DNA from: Microbacterium paraoxydans
GTDB lineage: Bacteria; Actinomycetota; Actinomycetes; Actinomycetales; Microbacteriaceae
Assembly: GCF_018224615.1 (NCBI RefSeq)
Contig: NZ_JAGTUK010000001.1
Location: 992,001-1,056,000, forward strand
Reading direction: 5' to 3'
DNA length: 64,000 nucleotides
The notes under the pieces were generated by a model, which made no database searches, had not been told where the DNA came from, and worked only from the letters and a program-made list of their open reading frames with translations. A program made the translations under genes and the position numbers. How positions within the stretch are numbered: position 1 is the first letter of the stretch; every line of letters starts with the position of its first letter. Positions 42,623 to 52,905 of this stretch are shown here, piece by piece.

Positions 42623-43489
42623 TCAGTCGTCCCATTCGTAGAAGCCGCGTCCGCTCTTGCGGCCGAGCGCGCCCTCCGCCACGAGTCGTCGCAGCAGCGC
42701 GGGCGGCTCGAACCGGGGACCCAGCTGCGCGGCGAGGTACTCCGCGATGCCGAGCCGCACGTCGAGCCCCACGAGGTCGGTGAGCCGGAGCGGACCCACC
42801 GGGTGCTTGTAGCCGAGGGTCATGGCGGCGTCGATGTCCTCCGCCGACGCGACGCCGTCCTCCAGCATCCGGATCGCCTCCAGGCCGAGTGCCACGCCGA
42901 GCCGCGACGACGCGAAGCCGGGCGCGTCGGCCACCACGACCGGGGTCTTGCCGAGCGCGCCCACCCAGCCGCGGGCGTCGTCGACGAGGGCGTCATCGGT
43001 CGCGGCGCCGCGCACGATCTCGACCAGGGCCGAGGCGGGCACCGGGTTGAAGAAGTGCAGCCCGAGGAAGCGGGAGGGGCGGTCGAGCACGGCGGCGAGC
43101 TCGCCGATCGCGATCGACGACGTGTTGGAGGCCAGGGCGGCCGCGGGGGAAAGGTGCGCCTCGACGCGGGCGAGCGCCTCGGTCTTGAGCGCGATGTCTT
43201 CCGGGACGGCCTCGACCACGAGACCGCAGTCGGCGAACAGGGCCGCATCGGTGCCGGTGGCGAAGCGGCCGCGGTACGCGTCGGCCGTGTCGCCGGCGGT
43301 GCCTCGGGAGATCGAGGCGTCGACCGAGGCGAGCACGCGCGACCCGGCCGCGTCCGCCGCCGCGTCGTCGCGTTCGACCACGGTCACGTGCGCGCCGGCG
43401 AGCAGGAACGCGTGCGCGATGCCCGCGCCCATGCGGCCGCCGCCGAGCACGCCCACGCGGCCGGGCGTGGCGGGAGTCGTGGGGGTCAT
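42623..43489 (-). CDS. paaH: PaaH: 3-hydroxyadipyl-CoA dehydrogenase
   Basis: A 288-residue NAD-dependent 3-hydroxyacyl-CoA dehydrogenase. The N-terminal Rossmann domain has 'VGVLGGGRMGAGIAHAF' (Gly16, Gly18, Gly21) and the catalytic His in 'GLHFFNPVPAS'. The C-terminal helical domain has 'AMTLGYKHPVGPLRLTDLVGLD'. It oxidises (S)-3-hydroxyadipyl-CoA to 3-oxoadipyl-CoA. Single-domain size (about 285) fits the soluble short form; E. coli PaaH is a longer 475-residue form. The ATG at 43489 overlaps the paaF stop as ATGA. Confidence 0.9.
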   Translation of the reverse strand: MTPTTPATPGRVGVLGGGRMGAGIAHAFLLAGAHVTVVERDDAAADAAGSRVLASVDASISRGTAGDTADAYRGRFATGTDAALFADCGLVVEAVPEDIALKTEALARVEAHLSPAAALASNTSSIAIGELAAVLDRPSRFLGLHFFNPVPASALVEIVRGAATDDALVDDARGWVGALGKTPVVVADAPGFASSRLGVALGLEAIRMLEDGVASAEDIDAAMTLGYKHPVGPLRLTDLVGLDVRLGIAEYLAAQLGPRFEPPALLRRLVAEGALGRKSGRGFYEWDD

Positions 43490-44237
43490 CGGGTCCTCCG
43501 CTCCAGGAAGTCGGTCATGCGGCGGTACTTCTCCGGGCTCTCGAACAGCACGGACTGCGCTTCCGAGTCGACCGCGGGGTGCTGGTCGCGCGGGGCGCGG
43601 AACACCCGCTTCGTGGCGATCGTGGCGGCGCGGTCGTTGCGGGCGATGCGGTCGGCGAGTGCGTGCGCGGCGCCGAGCAGTGCCTCCGGCTCGTGCAGCG
43701 CCGAGACGAGCCCGATCCGCAGCGCCTCTTCGGCCTCGACCGTGCGTCCTGTGAGCAGCAGCTCGATGGCCCTCGCGTCGCCCACGATCTCCTTGAGGCG
43801 CCACGTGGCGCCCGCCGCGGCGATGATGCCGAGCCCCGTCTCCGGGTTGCCGATGCGCAGCGCGGGGGTGGCGATGCGGATGTCGGCGGCGTACGCGAGT
43901 TCCGCCCCGCCGCCCAGGGCGTAGCCGTCGATCGCGGCGATCACGGGCATCGGCAGCTCGGCCAGCCGGACGAACGCGGTGGCGTTGATGCCGCGGAGCG
44001 CATCGGCAGCGCGTCGCTCCCGCAGCTGCGCGATGTCGGCTCCCGCGGCGAACACGCCGTCGGCTCCCGTGAGGATCAGGGTCTTCGGCGTGTGCTCCAG
44101 CTCGGCGCACAGGGCGTGCAGCGCGTCGATCGTGGCCTGGTCGATCGCGTTGCGCTTGTGCGGGCGGTGCAGGGTCGCGACAACGCGGTCGTCGTGGTGC
44201 TCGACCAGCAGCGGGGCGTCGACGTCCGGGGATGCGG

Positions 44238-44241
<4 letters not shown>
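43486..44241 (-). CDS. paaF: PaaF-type enoyl-CoA hydratase
   Basis: A 251-residue crotonase that hydrates 2,3-dehydroadipyl-CoA to 3-hydroxyadipyl-CoA. Unlike the PaaG protein at 17829, both hydratase glutamates are present: Glu114 in 'GGGAELAYAAD' and Glu134 in 'GNPETGLGII'. The oxyanion loops 'FAAGADIAQL' and 'DGYALGGGAEL' are intact. It overlaps both neighbours by ATGA (paaJ before, paaH after), so the three beta-oxidation enzymes are coupled. The gene symbol follows from context and active-site type. Confidence 0.9.
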
Positions 44242-45431
<1,190 letters not shown>

Positions 45432-45472
45432 GCGGGTCTCCTGACGTCGTCGTCCTGGGGTGGTCCGGGGGA

Positions 45473-45536
45473 GCGGCCGGCCGTGAATTACTGACCGATC
45501 GTAAGGTAATTATGGCACAGGCGCACGGCCGGCCGC
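45473..45536. other. 13-bp inverted repeat flanking the paaJ operator
   Basis: Perfect arms GCGGCCGGCCGTG (45473-45485) and CACGGCCGGCCGC (45524-45536) enclose 38 bases that contain the whole PaaR box (45490-45511). In mRNA coming from the upstream transporter gene (stop at 45556) this would fold as a stem with a large loop, possibly a terminator. In DNA it places the operator, and probably the paaJ promoter, between the two arms. Confidence 0.6.
45490..45511. promoter_or_regulatory. PaaR-type operator before paaJ
   Basis: Half-site ACTGACCG, centre ATCGTA, half-site AGGTAATT, almost identical to the paaA site at 22400. It would control paaJ-paaF-paaH-paaZ, repressing in the absence of phenylacetyl-CoA. 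Confidence 0.85.
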
Positions 45537-45555
45537 GATCCCGGATCCCCGCGGG

Positions 45556-46875
45556 TCAGACCGAGAGGTCCACGCCCTTCGTCTCCCTCACCAGCGAGAC
45601 CCCGATGAGCGAGATGATCGAGGCGATCGCGATGTAGAGGCCGATCGTCCATGCCGCGTGGAACTGGTTCAGCAGCGATTCGGCGATCATCGGTGCGAAC
45701 GCGCCGCCGAGGATCGCGCCGAGGGCGTAGCCGATCGAGACGCCCGAGTAGCGCACGTTCGCCGGGAACATCTCCGCGTACAGCGCCGCCTGCGGTCCGT
45801 ACGACAGTCCGAGCGCGAACGTCATCACGAACAGCGCCACGAAGTACCAGACGATGTTCGCCGTGTCGATCAGGAACCACATCGGGATCGCCCACACCGC
45901 GAGCGCGACGTAGCCGATCTGGAACGTGCGGATGCGACCGAGCCGGTCGGACAGGTGCCCGCCCCACAGGGTGAAGATGAGCCAGCCGAACGACGCCAGC
46001 GTGGTCGCGAGCAGCACCGGCGGACGGTCCATGCCGAGGGCCGTGACGGCGTACGTGGCGAAGAAGGCGATGAGCAGGTAGCCCGCGGCGTTGTTCGCGA
46101 TGAAGATCACGGCCGTGAGTACGACCTGCTTGGTGTTCGACCGGAACAGCTGGCCGAGCGGGGCCGAGGCCTCCTTGCGGCGACGGCGCAGGTCTTCGAA
46201 CACCGGGCTCTCATCGACCGCGCGCCGGATCACGTAGCCGACCGCGATCAGCGCGATCGACAGCAGGAACGGGATGCGCCAGCCCCACTCGAGGAACGCC
46301 TCGGGCGACATCGAGCTCGTCAGTGCCCACAGTGTGAACGTGGCGAGGATCATGCCGACCGGCACGCCGATCTGCGGGAAGGCGCCGAACAGGCCGCGCC
46401 GCGCCGTGGGGGCGTGCTCGACCGCCATGAGCGCCGCGCCGCCCCACTCGCCGCCGGCGGAGAAGCCCTGCAGGATGCGGAGCAGGATGAGCAGGATCGG
46501 CGCGGCGACGCCGATCGCGGCGTAGGTCGGCAGCAGGCCGATCAGCGAGGTGGACAGGCCCATCATGACGAGCGTGAACACGAGCATCTTCTTGCGGCCC
46601 AGCTTGTCGCCCAGGTGCCCGGCGACGATCGCGCCGAGCGGGCGGAACAGGAACGAGATGCCGATCGTGGCGAACGACAGGACCTGGGCGAGCCCCGGGC
46701 TGGACTCCGCGATGGGGGCGAGGAAGAGCGGGGCGAGCACGAGGCCGGCGGCCTGCGCGTAGATGAAGAAGTCGTACCACTCGATGGAGGTGCCCACGAG
46801 GGTGCCCGCGAGCACCCGGCGCTCTTCGGCGGGCATCCTTCCGGTGGACGAGGCGGCAGCGGTGGCTGAGGTCAT
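45556..46875 (-). CDS. MHS-family transporter, probable phenylacetate importer
   Basis: A 439-residue MFS protein of the metabolite:H+ symporter family with 12 predicted helices. 'VGTSIEWYDFFIYAQA', 'GHLGDKLGRKKMLV' (motif A) and 'GGEWGGAALMAVEHAP' are the same landmarks as in the transporter at 8323. It is transcribed on the minus strand just upstream of the paaJ operon, and a well-conserved PaaR-type site stands 54 bases before its ATG. This makes it a phenylacetate (or related aryl acetate) importer controlled with the pathway. The specific substrate is inferred, not shown. It is unrelated to E. coli-type PaaL and to the Pseudomonas sodium symporter, which would be functional analogues. 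Confidence 0.85.
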   Translation of the reverse strand: MTSATAAASSTGRMPAEERRVLAGTLVGTSIEWYDFFIYAQAAGLVLAPLFLAPIAESSPGLAQVLSFATIGISFLFRPLGAIVAGHLGDKLGRKKMLVFTLVMMGLSTSLIGLLPTYAAIGVAAPILLILLRILQGFSAGGEWGGAALMAVEHAPTARRGLFGAFPQIGVPVGMILATFTLWALTSSMSPEAFLEWGWRIPFLLSIALIAVGYVIRRAVDESPVFEDLRRRRKEASAPLGQLFRSNTKQVVLTAVIFIANNAAGYLLIAFFATYAVTALGMDRPPVLLATTLASFGWLIFTLWGGHLSDRLGRIRTFQIGYVALAVWAIPMWFLIDTANIVWYFVALFVMTFALGLSYGPQAALYAEMFPANVRYSGVSIGYALGAILGGAFAPMIAESLLNQFHAAWTIGLYIAIASIISLIGVSLVRETKGVDLSV

Positions 46876-46928
46876 GCGAACTCCGTTGTTCTGCGTCGGG
46901 TGAGACGGCGCGGGGGACGCCGCCGATT

Positions 46929-46950
46929 ACTTACCGAATGATCGGTCAGT
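46929..46950. promoter_or_regulatory. PaaR-type operator before MHS transporter
   Basis: Read on the minus strand: half-site ACTGACCG, centre ATCATT, half-site CGGTAAGT, the most symmetrical of the four sites. It lies between the transporter start (46875) and the stop of the E2 gene (47008), so it belongs to the transporter. Confidence 0.85.
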
Positions 46951-47007
46951 AATCGCCGAGCGTAGCGCATCGCGCGCTCCGCCACGAGAGTTCGACGCGA
47001 ACCGGGC

Positions 47008-48471
47008 TCACACCCTCCCGAACGCGCGCAGCGGATGCTCGATCAGCTCGGTCACCCGGCGCAGGAACCCGGCCGCGTAGCCGCCGTCGCACACCCGGTG
47101 GTCGAAGACGAGCGACAGCTGCGCGATGCGCCGGGGCACGATCGCGCCCTCCACGACCCACGGCCGTTCGATGATCCGGCCGATGCCGAGGATCGCGACG
47201 TCGGGGTGGTTGATGATCGCCGCCGAGCCGTCGACCCCCAGGCCGCCGTAGTTATTGAGCGTGAAGGTCGAGCCGCGCAGGCGCTCCGGCGGCATGGTGC
47301 CCGCACGTGCCGTGGCCGTCAGCTCCCGCAGTGCCGCGTCGAGCTGCGCGACCGTCAGCGCGTGCGCCGACGGCACGACCGGCACGAGCAGGCCGCGCTC
47401 CGTGTCGGCTGCGACGCCCAGGTTGACCCCGCCGAACGAGATCAGCTCCGCGCCGTCGTCGCTCAGGCGCGACGCGAGGACGGGGTAGTCCTCCAGGGCG
47501 AGCAGCACGAACCGCGCCAGCAGCGCCGTGATCGACGGGGCCTTCTCGCCCTCGGGGGCCATCTGCCCGCGGAGGTCCCACAGCGCGGTGGCGTCCACGT
47601 CGACCCACACCGTGGCCTCGGGGATCTCGGAGCGACTGCGGGCGAGCTTGGCGCTCACGGTGCGGCGCAGCGGCGACAGGCGCTCACGCGACAGCACCGG
47701 CAGTCCGTCCAGTTCTCCCTGCGCGGAGGCCGGAGAACCGGGGGCCGCAGCGGCGGTGGCCGGGGCGGGGGCGTGGGCGCGGTGGTGCGCGGCGACCCCG
47801 TCGACCGCGTGGTCGACCGCGGCCCGCAGAACGTCTGCACGGGTGATCGCGCCGTCGGCCCCGGTCGCGGTGATCGCGTGGACGTCGAGCCCGAGGTCGC
47901 GAGCCAGGCGGCGCACCAGGGGCGACCGCACGGCCACGGGGCGGCGCGGAGACGCGGAAGCGGGGTCCGGGGCGGGGGTGCCGGGCGCAGCGGGCACGGA
48001 TGCGGCGGCGGGCGCGGGCGATGCGGCAGCGGGGGTCGCGGGGGATCCCGCGGAGGGGACGCTGCGCGCAGGACGGCGGCGGCCCGTGGTGCGGGCACCC
48101 GAGGTGCCGTAGCCGATCAGCACGTTGCCGGAGCCCGCGCGTTCCTCCTGCCGGTACGCCTCGTGCTCGGGCTCTGCGCCCACGGGCGCGTCGCCGGTCA
48201 CGGTTCCCGCGTCGGGATCGGCCACCTCCAGCACGGGCGCGCCCACGTCGATCGTGTCGCCGGGGGTGCCGTGCAGCGCCGTGACGACGCCCGCGAACGG
48301 CGAGGGCAGCTCCACCACGCTCTTCGCGGTCTCGACCTCCGCGATGGCCTGATCGGTCGCGATCGTGTCGCCCACCGCGACGAGCCACTGCACCAGCCCG
48401 GCCTCGGTCAGCCCCTCGCCCAGATCGGGGAGACGGAACACGCGCGTGGCGGTGCGGACCGGGGTGCTCAT
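47008..48471 (-). CDS. bkdC: Branched-chain 2-oxoacid dehydrogenase E2 (dihydrolipoyl acyltransferase)
   Basis: A 487-residue E2. The N-terminal lipoyl domain carries the lipoylated Lys50 in 'AEVETAKSVVEL'. Two Ala/Pro-rich linkers flank a peripheral subunit-binding domain (about 180-215, 'VRSPLVRRLARDLGLDVHAI'). The C-terminal catalytic domain ends with His in 'LVFDHRVCDGGYAAGF'. It transfers branched acyl groups from E1 to CoA, feeding branched fatty acid synthesis or Val/Leu/Ile breakdown. Together with the coupled E1 genes, BKDH is more likely than PDH because the E1 is heterotetrameric and an Lrp gene is divergent. The E3 gene is not in the window. The ATG overlaps the E1-beta stop (ATGA). 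Confidence 0.9.
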   Translation of the reverse strand: MSTPVRTATRVFRLPDLGEGLTEAGLVQWLVAVGDTIATDQAIAEVETAKSVVELPSPFAGVVTALHGTPGDTIDVGAPVLEVADPDAGTVTGDAPVGAEPEHEAYRQEERAGSGNVLIGYGTSGARTTGRRRPARSVPSAGSPATPAAASPAPAAASVPAAPGTPAPDPASASPRRPVAVRSPLVRRLARDLGLDVHAITATGADGAITRADVLRAAVDHAVDGVAAHHRAHAPAPATAAAAPGSPASAQGELDGLPVLSRERLSPLRRTVSAKLARSRSEIPEATVWVDVDATALWDLRGQMAPEGEKAPSITALLARFVLLALEDYPVLASRLSDDGAELISFGGVNLGVAADTERGLLVPVVPSAHALTVAQLDAALRELTATARAGTMPPERLRGSTFTLNNYGGLGVDGSAAIINHPDVAILGIGRIIERPWVVEGAIVPRRIAQLSLVFDHRVCDGGYAAGFLRRVTELIEHPLRAFGRV

Positions 48472-49502
48472 ACGTCGTCCTCCCAGTGCAGCGTGTCGAT
48501 CGCGTCGAGCACGCGGTCGACGTCGGGCAGATACCAGTGCTCGAACTTCGGCGGGGCGTACGGGGTGTCGAACCCGGTCACGCGGCGCACGGGCGCGGCG
48601 AGGTACTCGAAGCACCGCTCGAACACCCGCGCCTGGATCTCCGACGCGACGCTCACGAAGCCCGGTGCCTCGGCGATCACGACCGCTCGCCCGGTGGAGC
48701 GCACCGCCGCCGTGACGGTCGCGTCGTCGAAGGGCGACAGCGACCGCACGTCCACCACCTGCACGCTGCGTCCCTCGGCCGCGGCGACCTCCGCGGCCTC
48801 CAGCGCGAGCGGCACCGAGGCGCCGTAGGCCAGGAGCGTGACGTCGGTGCCGTCGCGGGCGATGCGCGCAGCACCTATCTCCGCGGTCACCGCGGTGTCG
48901 ACCTCGCCCTTGCTCCAGTACAGCTTCTTCGGCTCGAGGAACACCACGGGGTCGGGCGAGGCGATCGCGGCGCGCAGCAGGGAGTACGCGTCCTGCGGCG
49001 TCGAGGGACTGACCACCGTGAGCCCCGGCGTGTGGGCGTAGTAAGCCTCGGACGAGTCGCAGTGGTGCTCGACCCCGCCGATGCCGCCGCCGAACGGGAT
49101 CCGGATCACGAGCGGCATCCGCAACCCGCCGCGCGTGCGGTTGCCGAGCTTCGCGACGTGGCTGACGATCTGCTCGAACGCGGGCAGGGCGAACGCGTCG
49201 AACTGCATCTCCACGACGGGGCGCAGGCCGTTCATCGCCATGCCCACCGCGGTGCCGATGATGCCGGACTCCGCGAGGGGCGTGTCGAAGCAGCGCTCCT
49301 CGCCGAAGCGGGCCGTGAGGCCGTCGGTGATGCGGAACACGCCGCCCAGCGCTCCCACGTCCTCGCCGAACACGACCACGTCGGGGTCGGCGGCGAGGGC
49401 GTCGGCGAGGGCGAGGTTGAGTGCCGCGGCCATCGTCATGGTGGCCGGCGTCGGTGTGTCTTCGGCGGCGGCGGGGCGGGTGTCGTGCTCGGCGATGCTC
49501 AT
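48468..49502 (-). CDS. bkdB: Branched-chain 2-oxoacid dehydrogenase E1 beta
   Basis: A 344-residue transketolase-like beta subunit of the E1 component. 'FGEDVGALGGVFRITDGL', 'FDTPLAESGIIGTAVGMAMNG' and 'MQFDAFALPAFEQIV' are E1-beta signatures; the last-named region forms the ThDP site with E1-alpha. 'GGVEHHCDSSEAYYAHTPGL' and 'LLAYGASVPLALEAAE' follow. It starts at 49502 by ATGA overlap with E1-alpha and ends by ATGA overlap with E2, so all three subunits are made in fixed ratio. A short Pro/Thr-rich N-terminal tail (about 20 residues) precedes the domain. Confidence 0.92.
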   Translation of the reverse strand: MSIAEHDTRPAAAEDTPTPATMTMAAALNLALADALAADPDVVVFGEDVGALGGVFRITDGLTARFGEERCFDTPLAESGIIGTAVGMAMNGLRPVVEMQFDAFALPAFEQIVSHVAKLGNRTRGGLRMPLVIRIPFGGGIGGVEHHCDSSEAYYAHTPGLTVVSPSTPQDAYSLLRAAIASPDPVVFLEPKKLYWSKGEVDTAVTAEIGAARIARDGTDVTLLAYGASVPLALEAAEVAAAEGRSVQVVDVRSLSPFDDATVTAAVRSTGRAVVIAEAPGFVSVASEIQARVFERCFEYLAAPVRRVTGFDTPYAPPKFEHWYLPDVDRVLDAIDTLHWEDDV

Positions 49503-50617
49503 GCGGGGGCTCCGTTCGTGGGGGTGCCCGCGTCGGCGAGCCGGCTGCGCTCGATCTCGTCGCGCAGCAGGTGCCACTGCTCGTCGAGCTGCGGCGAGTG
49601 GGTCGCGGTCACGTGGCGGAACAGGTCTTCCGGGTCGAGGTCGGCCTCGGTGTTGAGGGCGTCGCGCATGGCGGCGGCGATCTCCTCGGCGCCGGCCGCG
49701 AAGCGCTCCTGCGTCTCGTCGTCGAGCGCGCCGCTCGCGGTGAGATGGGCGCGCAGGCGGAGGAGCGGATCCCGCGCGGTCCACGCCTGCACCTCCTCGC
49801 GCTCGCGGTAGCGGGTGTCGTCGTCGGCGTTGGTGTGCGCCTGCATGCGGTAGGTGTGGGCCTCGACGAGCGAGGGGCCGCCGCCCGCGCGCGCTCTGTC
49901 GACGGCCTCGGTCAGCACCGCGAGCACCGCGGCGACGTCGTTGCCGTCGACCCGCTGCCCTGGCATGCCGTAGCCGATCGCCTTGTGCGCGAGCGAGGGG
50001 GCGGCGGTCTGGCGGGACAGCGGCACCGAGATCGCGAACTCGTTGTTCTGCACGAAGAACACGACGGGCACGTGGAACACGGCGGCGAAGTTCATCGCCT
50101 CGTGGAAGTCGCCCTCGCTCGTGGCGCCGTCGCCGCACAGCGCCAGCACGACCGTGTCCTCGCCGCGGTGCTTGGCGGCCTGCGCGAAGCCCACGGCGTG
50201 CAGCAGCTGCGTGGCGAGCGGGGTCGCCTGAGGGGCCACGCGGTGCGCGCGCACGTCGTACCCGGAGTGCCAGTCGCCCTGCAGGAGCACCAGCGCCTCG
50301 GCCGGTGCGACACCGCGGGCGATCACGGCGACCGAGTCGCGGTAGGTGGGGAAGAGCCAGTCGTGGTCGTCGAGCGCGAGGGCGGCGGCCACCTGGCACG
50401 CCTCCTGGCCGTGGGAGGAGGGGTAGACGGCGAGGCGACCCTGGCGCACCAGGGCGTTGGCCTGCTCGTTGATGCGCCGGCCTTCGACGAGCCCGCGGTA
50501 GGCGGTGAGGAGCGTGTCGCGATCCGGCAGGACATAGGTCTCGTCGGGCACGGGCGTGCCGTCTTCCGCGATCAGTTGTACCGCGGTGTCTCGCGGCAGC
50601 AGGTCCGTGTGCAGCAT
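49499..50617 (-). CDS. bkdA: Branched-chain 2-oxoacid dehydrogenase E1 alpha
   Basis: A 372-residue ThDP-binding alpha subunit. The ThDP/Mg motif runs from 'CGDGATSEGDFHEAMNFA' to 'FFVQNNEFAIS' (Gly-Asp-Gly to Asn-Asn). The regulatory loop 'RYREREEVQAWTARDPLLRLR' is typical of the BKDH/PDH heterotetrameric class, although bacterial forms are usually not phosphorylated. It decarboxylates branched 2-oxoacids from valine, leucine and isoleucine. The ATG at 50617 has a GGGAGGCGG site; an in-frame start at 50674 lacks one and is rejected. It is first in its operon and divergent from the Lrp-type gene. Confidence 0.92.
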   Translation of the reverse strand: MLHTDLLPRDTAVQLIAEDGTPVPDETYVLPDRDTLLTAYRGLVEGRRINEQANALVRQGRLAVYPSSHGQEACQVAAALALDDHDWLFPTYRDSVAVIARGVAPAEALVLLQGDWHSGYDVRAHRVAPQATPLATQLLHAVGFAQAAKHRGEDTVVLALCGDGATSEGDFHEAMNFAAVFHVPVVFFVQNNEFAISVPLSRQTAAPSLAHKAIGYGMPGQRVDGNDVAAVLAVLTEAVDRARAGGGPSLVEAHTYRMQAHTNADDDTRYREREEVQAWTARDPLLRLRAHLTASGALDDETQERFAAGAEEIAAAMRDALNTEADLDPEDLFRHVTATHSPQLDEQWHLLRDEIERSRLADAGTPTNGAPA

Positions 50618-50675
50618 CGTCCGCCTCCCTCGCCGAACTCGATGAGGACAGCATGCCTCCGGGGCGACAGTCATC

Positions 50676-50705
50676 CAAGAACGTGCGAGGAATCGTGGAC
50701 GTTTG
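50676..50705. promoter_or_regulatory. Imperfect inverted repeat, bkd/Lrp control region
   Basis: The 150-base gap between bkdA and the Lrp gene holds CAAGAACGT (50676-50684) and ACGTTTG (50699-50705), which pair partly around 14 bases. Lrp/AsnC proteins bind loose repeats of this sort, so it is a candidate site only. The gap also contains AT-rich AAAATGTC near 50733, perhaps part of the Lrp promoter. Confidence 0.25.
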
Positions 50706-50767
50706 CTCTCCGGTTGCGCTTCCAGCGACCAAAATGTCAGGATTCAGGACGGGAGAAGGGGGTGCCG

Positions 50768-51205
50768 ATGACGGCCCTGGATGACACGGATCGCGCGATC
50801 CTCGCCGAGCTCCGCCGCGACGCGCGCGCCTCGATGACCGCGATCGCCGACGCCGTGCACATCTCGCGCGCCGGGGCGCACGCGCGCATCAAGCGGCTGA
50901 CCGATGCGGGCGTGATCACGGGGTACACGGTGCGCACGGACCCCGTGCTGCTCGGCCACCACGCGAGCGCCTACGTGACGCTCGCGATCGAGCAGGCGAC
51001 CTGGCAGGACGTGCGCGCCCGGCTGCGTGCCATCCCGGAGATCGAGCACATCGCGCTCGTCGGCGGCGACTTCGACGTGTTGCTGCTCGTGCGGGCCAAC
51101 GATGCCCGCGACCTCCGCCGCATCGTGCTGGAGGACATCCAGGCCATCCCGTCGATCCGCTCGACCCGCACGATCCTGATCTTCGAGGACGACGACCGCG
51201 CCTGA
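50768..51205 (+). CDS. Lrp/AsnC-family regulator (BkdR-like)
   Basis: A 145-residue Lrp-type regulator. Residues about 5-60 are the helix-turn-helix ('LDDTDRAILAELRRDARASMTAIADAVHISRAGAHARIKRL' in pattern). Residues about 70-140 are the RAM ligand-binding beta-alpha sandwich ('HIALVGGDFDVLLLVRA'). It is divergent from bkdABC, the standard position of BkdR, an Lrp relative that switches on or off branched-chain oxoacid dehydrogenase according to branched-chain amino acids. The ATG at 50768 follows a GGAGAAGGGGG site. Its role as BkdR is inferred from family and position. Confidence 0.85.
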   Translation: MTALDDTDRAILAELRRDARASMTAIADAVHISRAGAHARIKRLTDAGVITGYTVRTDPVLLGHHASAYVTLAIEQATWQDVRARLRAIPEIEHIALVGGDFDVLLLVRANDARDLRRIVLEDIQAIPSIRSTRTILIFEDDDRA

Positions 51206-51318
51206 GCCGTTCGGCTGTGCGTGCGGCGGGTCGCCTGTGCGTTCTCCATGCCAGAATATCCGTCTGAGCAGTCCTTTTCCGGCTCGGAATGTCGGTGGCC
51301 CCGCGTTGACTGGCGGGC

Positions 51319-52905
51319 ATGAACACCTCCGCGATCCCCGCCCTGTCCGAGGCCGTCGCCGGTCTCGACGCGGTGTTGCATGCGGGGGACATCGCCGTGC
51401 TGTCACCGGCCGACACCATGACGCTGCTGCGCGTCGCTGGCGAGGTGCAGCGCCGCGTGGAGGCGGTGGTCGTCGAGGCCGTCGCCGGTGTCGATCCGCG
51501 CCCGGCGGGCTCGGGTGAGCCGGCGTTCTGCGGCCGGTTCGGGTGCCGCTCGATGAGTGAGCTGCTCCAGCGGGTGCTCCGGGTCGATGCCGCCGGTGCG
51601 GCCAGGGTGGTGAAGGCGGCGCGACTCGTGCGGCGGGAGGTCGACCTCTCGAGCGGGGAGTGGTTGCCGGCGCGCTGGCCGGAGTTGCGCGAGGCGCTGC
51701 TCGACGGCGCCATCGGGGTGTCCGGGCTGCTGGCGGCGACCGGTCCGGTGGAACAGGCCGGCGGGCGGGTGTCGCTCGCCGATCGCTGGGCGGCAGACGC
51801 CCGGTTGGCCGTCTGTGCGCGCGGGCTCGCGCTGGGCGACGGTGCCGAGAACGGGGACGGCGCGGGTGTGAGGGACGACTCCGCCGCCGAGAGGGGCGCC
51901 GCCGAGGCGGACGGGTGTCCGCCTGCGACGCCGGAAGACCTGCGGGTGCTGGCGCAAGTGATCGTGCAGTATCTCGACCCGGACGGGGCCGAGCCCGCGG
52001 AAGACATCGCGATGCGCGCGCGGGGGATCGCCCTGGGGCGAGCGAAAGACGGCGTGATCCCGGTTCGCGGGGCTCTTCTCCCCGAGGTCGCGGGTCAGCT
52101 GCAGCGCATCTGGGACGCGTACTTGAATCCGAAGGCCGAGGGGCCTCCGCACCCCGGTGTCCGCTTCACTGCAGGTGACGGGCCGGAGGACGCGGACGGT
52201 GCGGCCGCGCGCGGGGTCGGGTGGCGGGGAGCGCTGTCACCGGAAGATCCCGACGTCTTGCCGTCGGGTGATGCGGGCGGGATGGTCGACGGGCGGACGC
52301 GCGCGCAGAAGCAGCACGACGCCCTGGCGGCGGCGCTCGGCATCGCCGCCCGACACGACGAGATGCCCAGGCTGGGCGGAGCCGCCCCCACACTCGTCGT
52401 CACGGTTCGGGCGGAGGACTACCGATCCGGGCGCGGGTGGGCGCAGGTCGAGGGAACCGAGACGCCGGTGTCGACCCGCGTGGCGGCGCACACGGCGTGC
52501 GGCGGGACGGTGCAGCGGGTGGTGCGGGGCGACGGTGGCAGGATCGTCGAGCTGGGTTCGAGTGACCGCATCTTCACGGTCGCGCAACGCCGGGCGATCG
52601 GGCTGAGGGATCGCGAGTGCCTGATCCCGGGCTGTCACGTCCCCGCCGCGTGGTGCGAGATCCATCACGTCGTGGAGCACGCCCGCGGTGGCCCGACGCA
52701 CACCGACAACGGTGTCGCCCTGTGCTGGCATCACCATCGCACGCTCGACACGTCGGGCTGGCAGATCCGCATGAACGCCGGAAGACCGCAGGTGCGCGGG
52801 CCCGCGTGGTGGGACCCCGCGCGACGATGGCGGAACCCCATGCCCGCCTTTGCGTTGCACCCCGGTCGGCCCGCGCCGCCGCGGCCGTCGCAACGCAGTG
52901 CCTGA
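51319..52905 (+). CDS. DUF222 / HNH endonuclease-like protein
   Basis: A 528-residue protein of a family present in many copies in actinobacterial genomes. The N-terminal DUF222 region is helical (about 1-330). The C-terminal HNH nuclease domain is at about residues 425-490: zinc-like pair 'ECLIPGC', then His-His in 'WCEIHHVVEHARGG', Asn in 'TDNGVALCWHHH' and a final His. All HNH motif residues are present, so nuclease activity is possible. Their true role (13E12-repeat type proteins, sometimes linked to mobile introns) is unknown. It stands alone between lrp and aldh; the stop codon lies in a 14-base tandem repeat. Confidence 0.85.
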   Translation: MNTSAIPALSEAVAGLDAVLHAGDIAVLSPADTMTLLRVAGEVQRRVEAVVVEAVAGVDPRPAGSGEPAFCGRFGCRSMSELLQRVLRVDAAGAARVVKAARLVRREVDLSSGEWLPARWPELREALLDGAIGVSGLLAATGPVEQAGGRVSLADRWAADARLAVCARGLALGDGAENGDGAGVRDDSAAERGAAEADGCPPATPEDLRVLAQVIVQYLDPDGAEPAEDIAMRARGIALGRAKDGVIPVRGALLPEVAGQLQRIWDAYLNPKAEGPPHPGVRFTAGDGPEDADGAAARGVGWRGALSPEDPDVLPSGDAGGMVDGRTRAQKQHDALAAALGIAARHDEMPRLGGAAPTLVVTVRAEDYRSGRGWAQVEGTETPVSTRVAAHTACGGTVQRVVRGDGGRIVELGSSDRIFTVAQRRAIGLRDRECLIPGCHVPAAWCEIHHVVEHARGGPTHTDNGVALCWHHHRTLDTSGWQIRMNAGRPQVRGPAWWDPARRWRNPMPAFALHPGRPAPPRPSQRSA

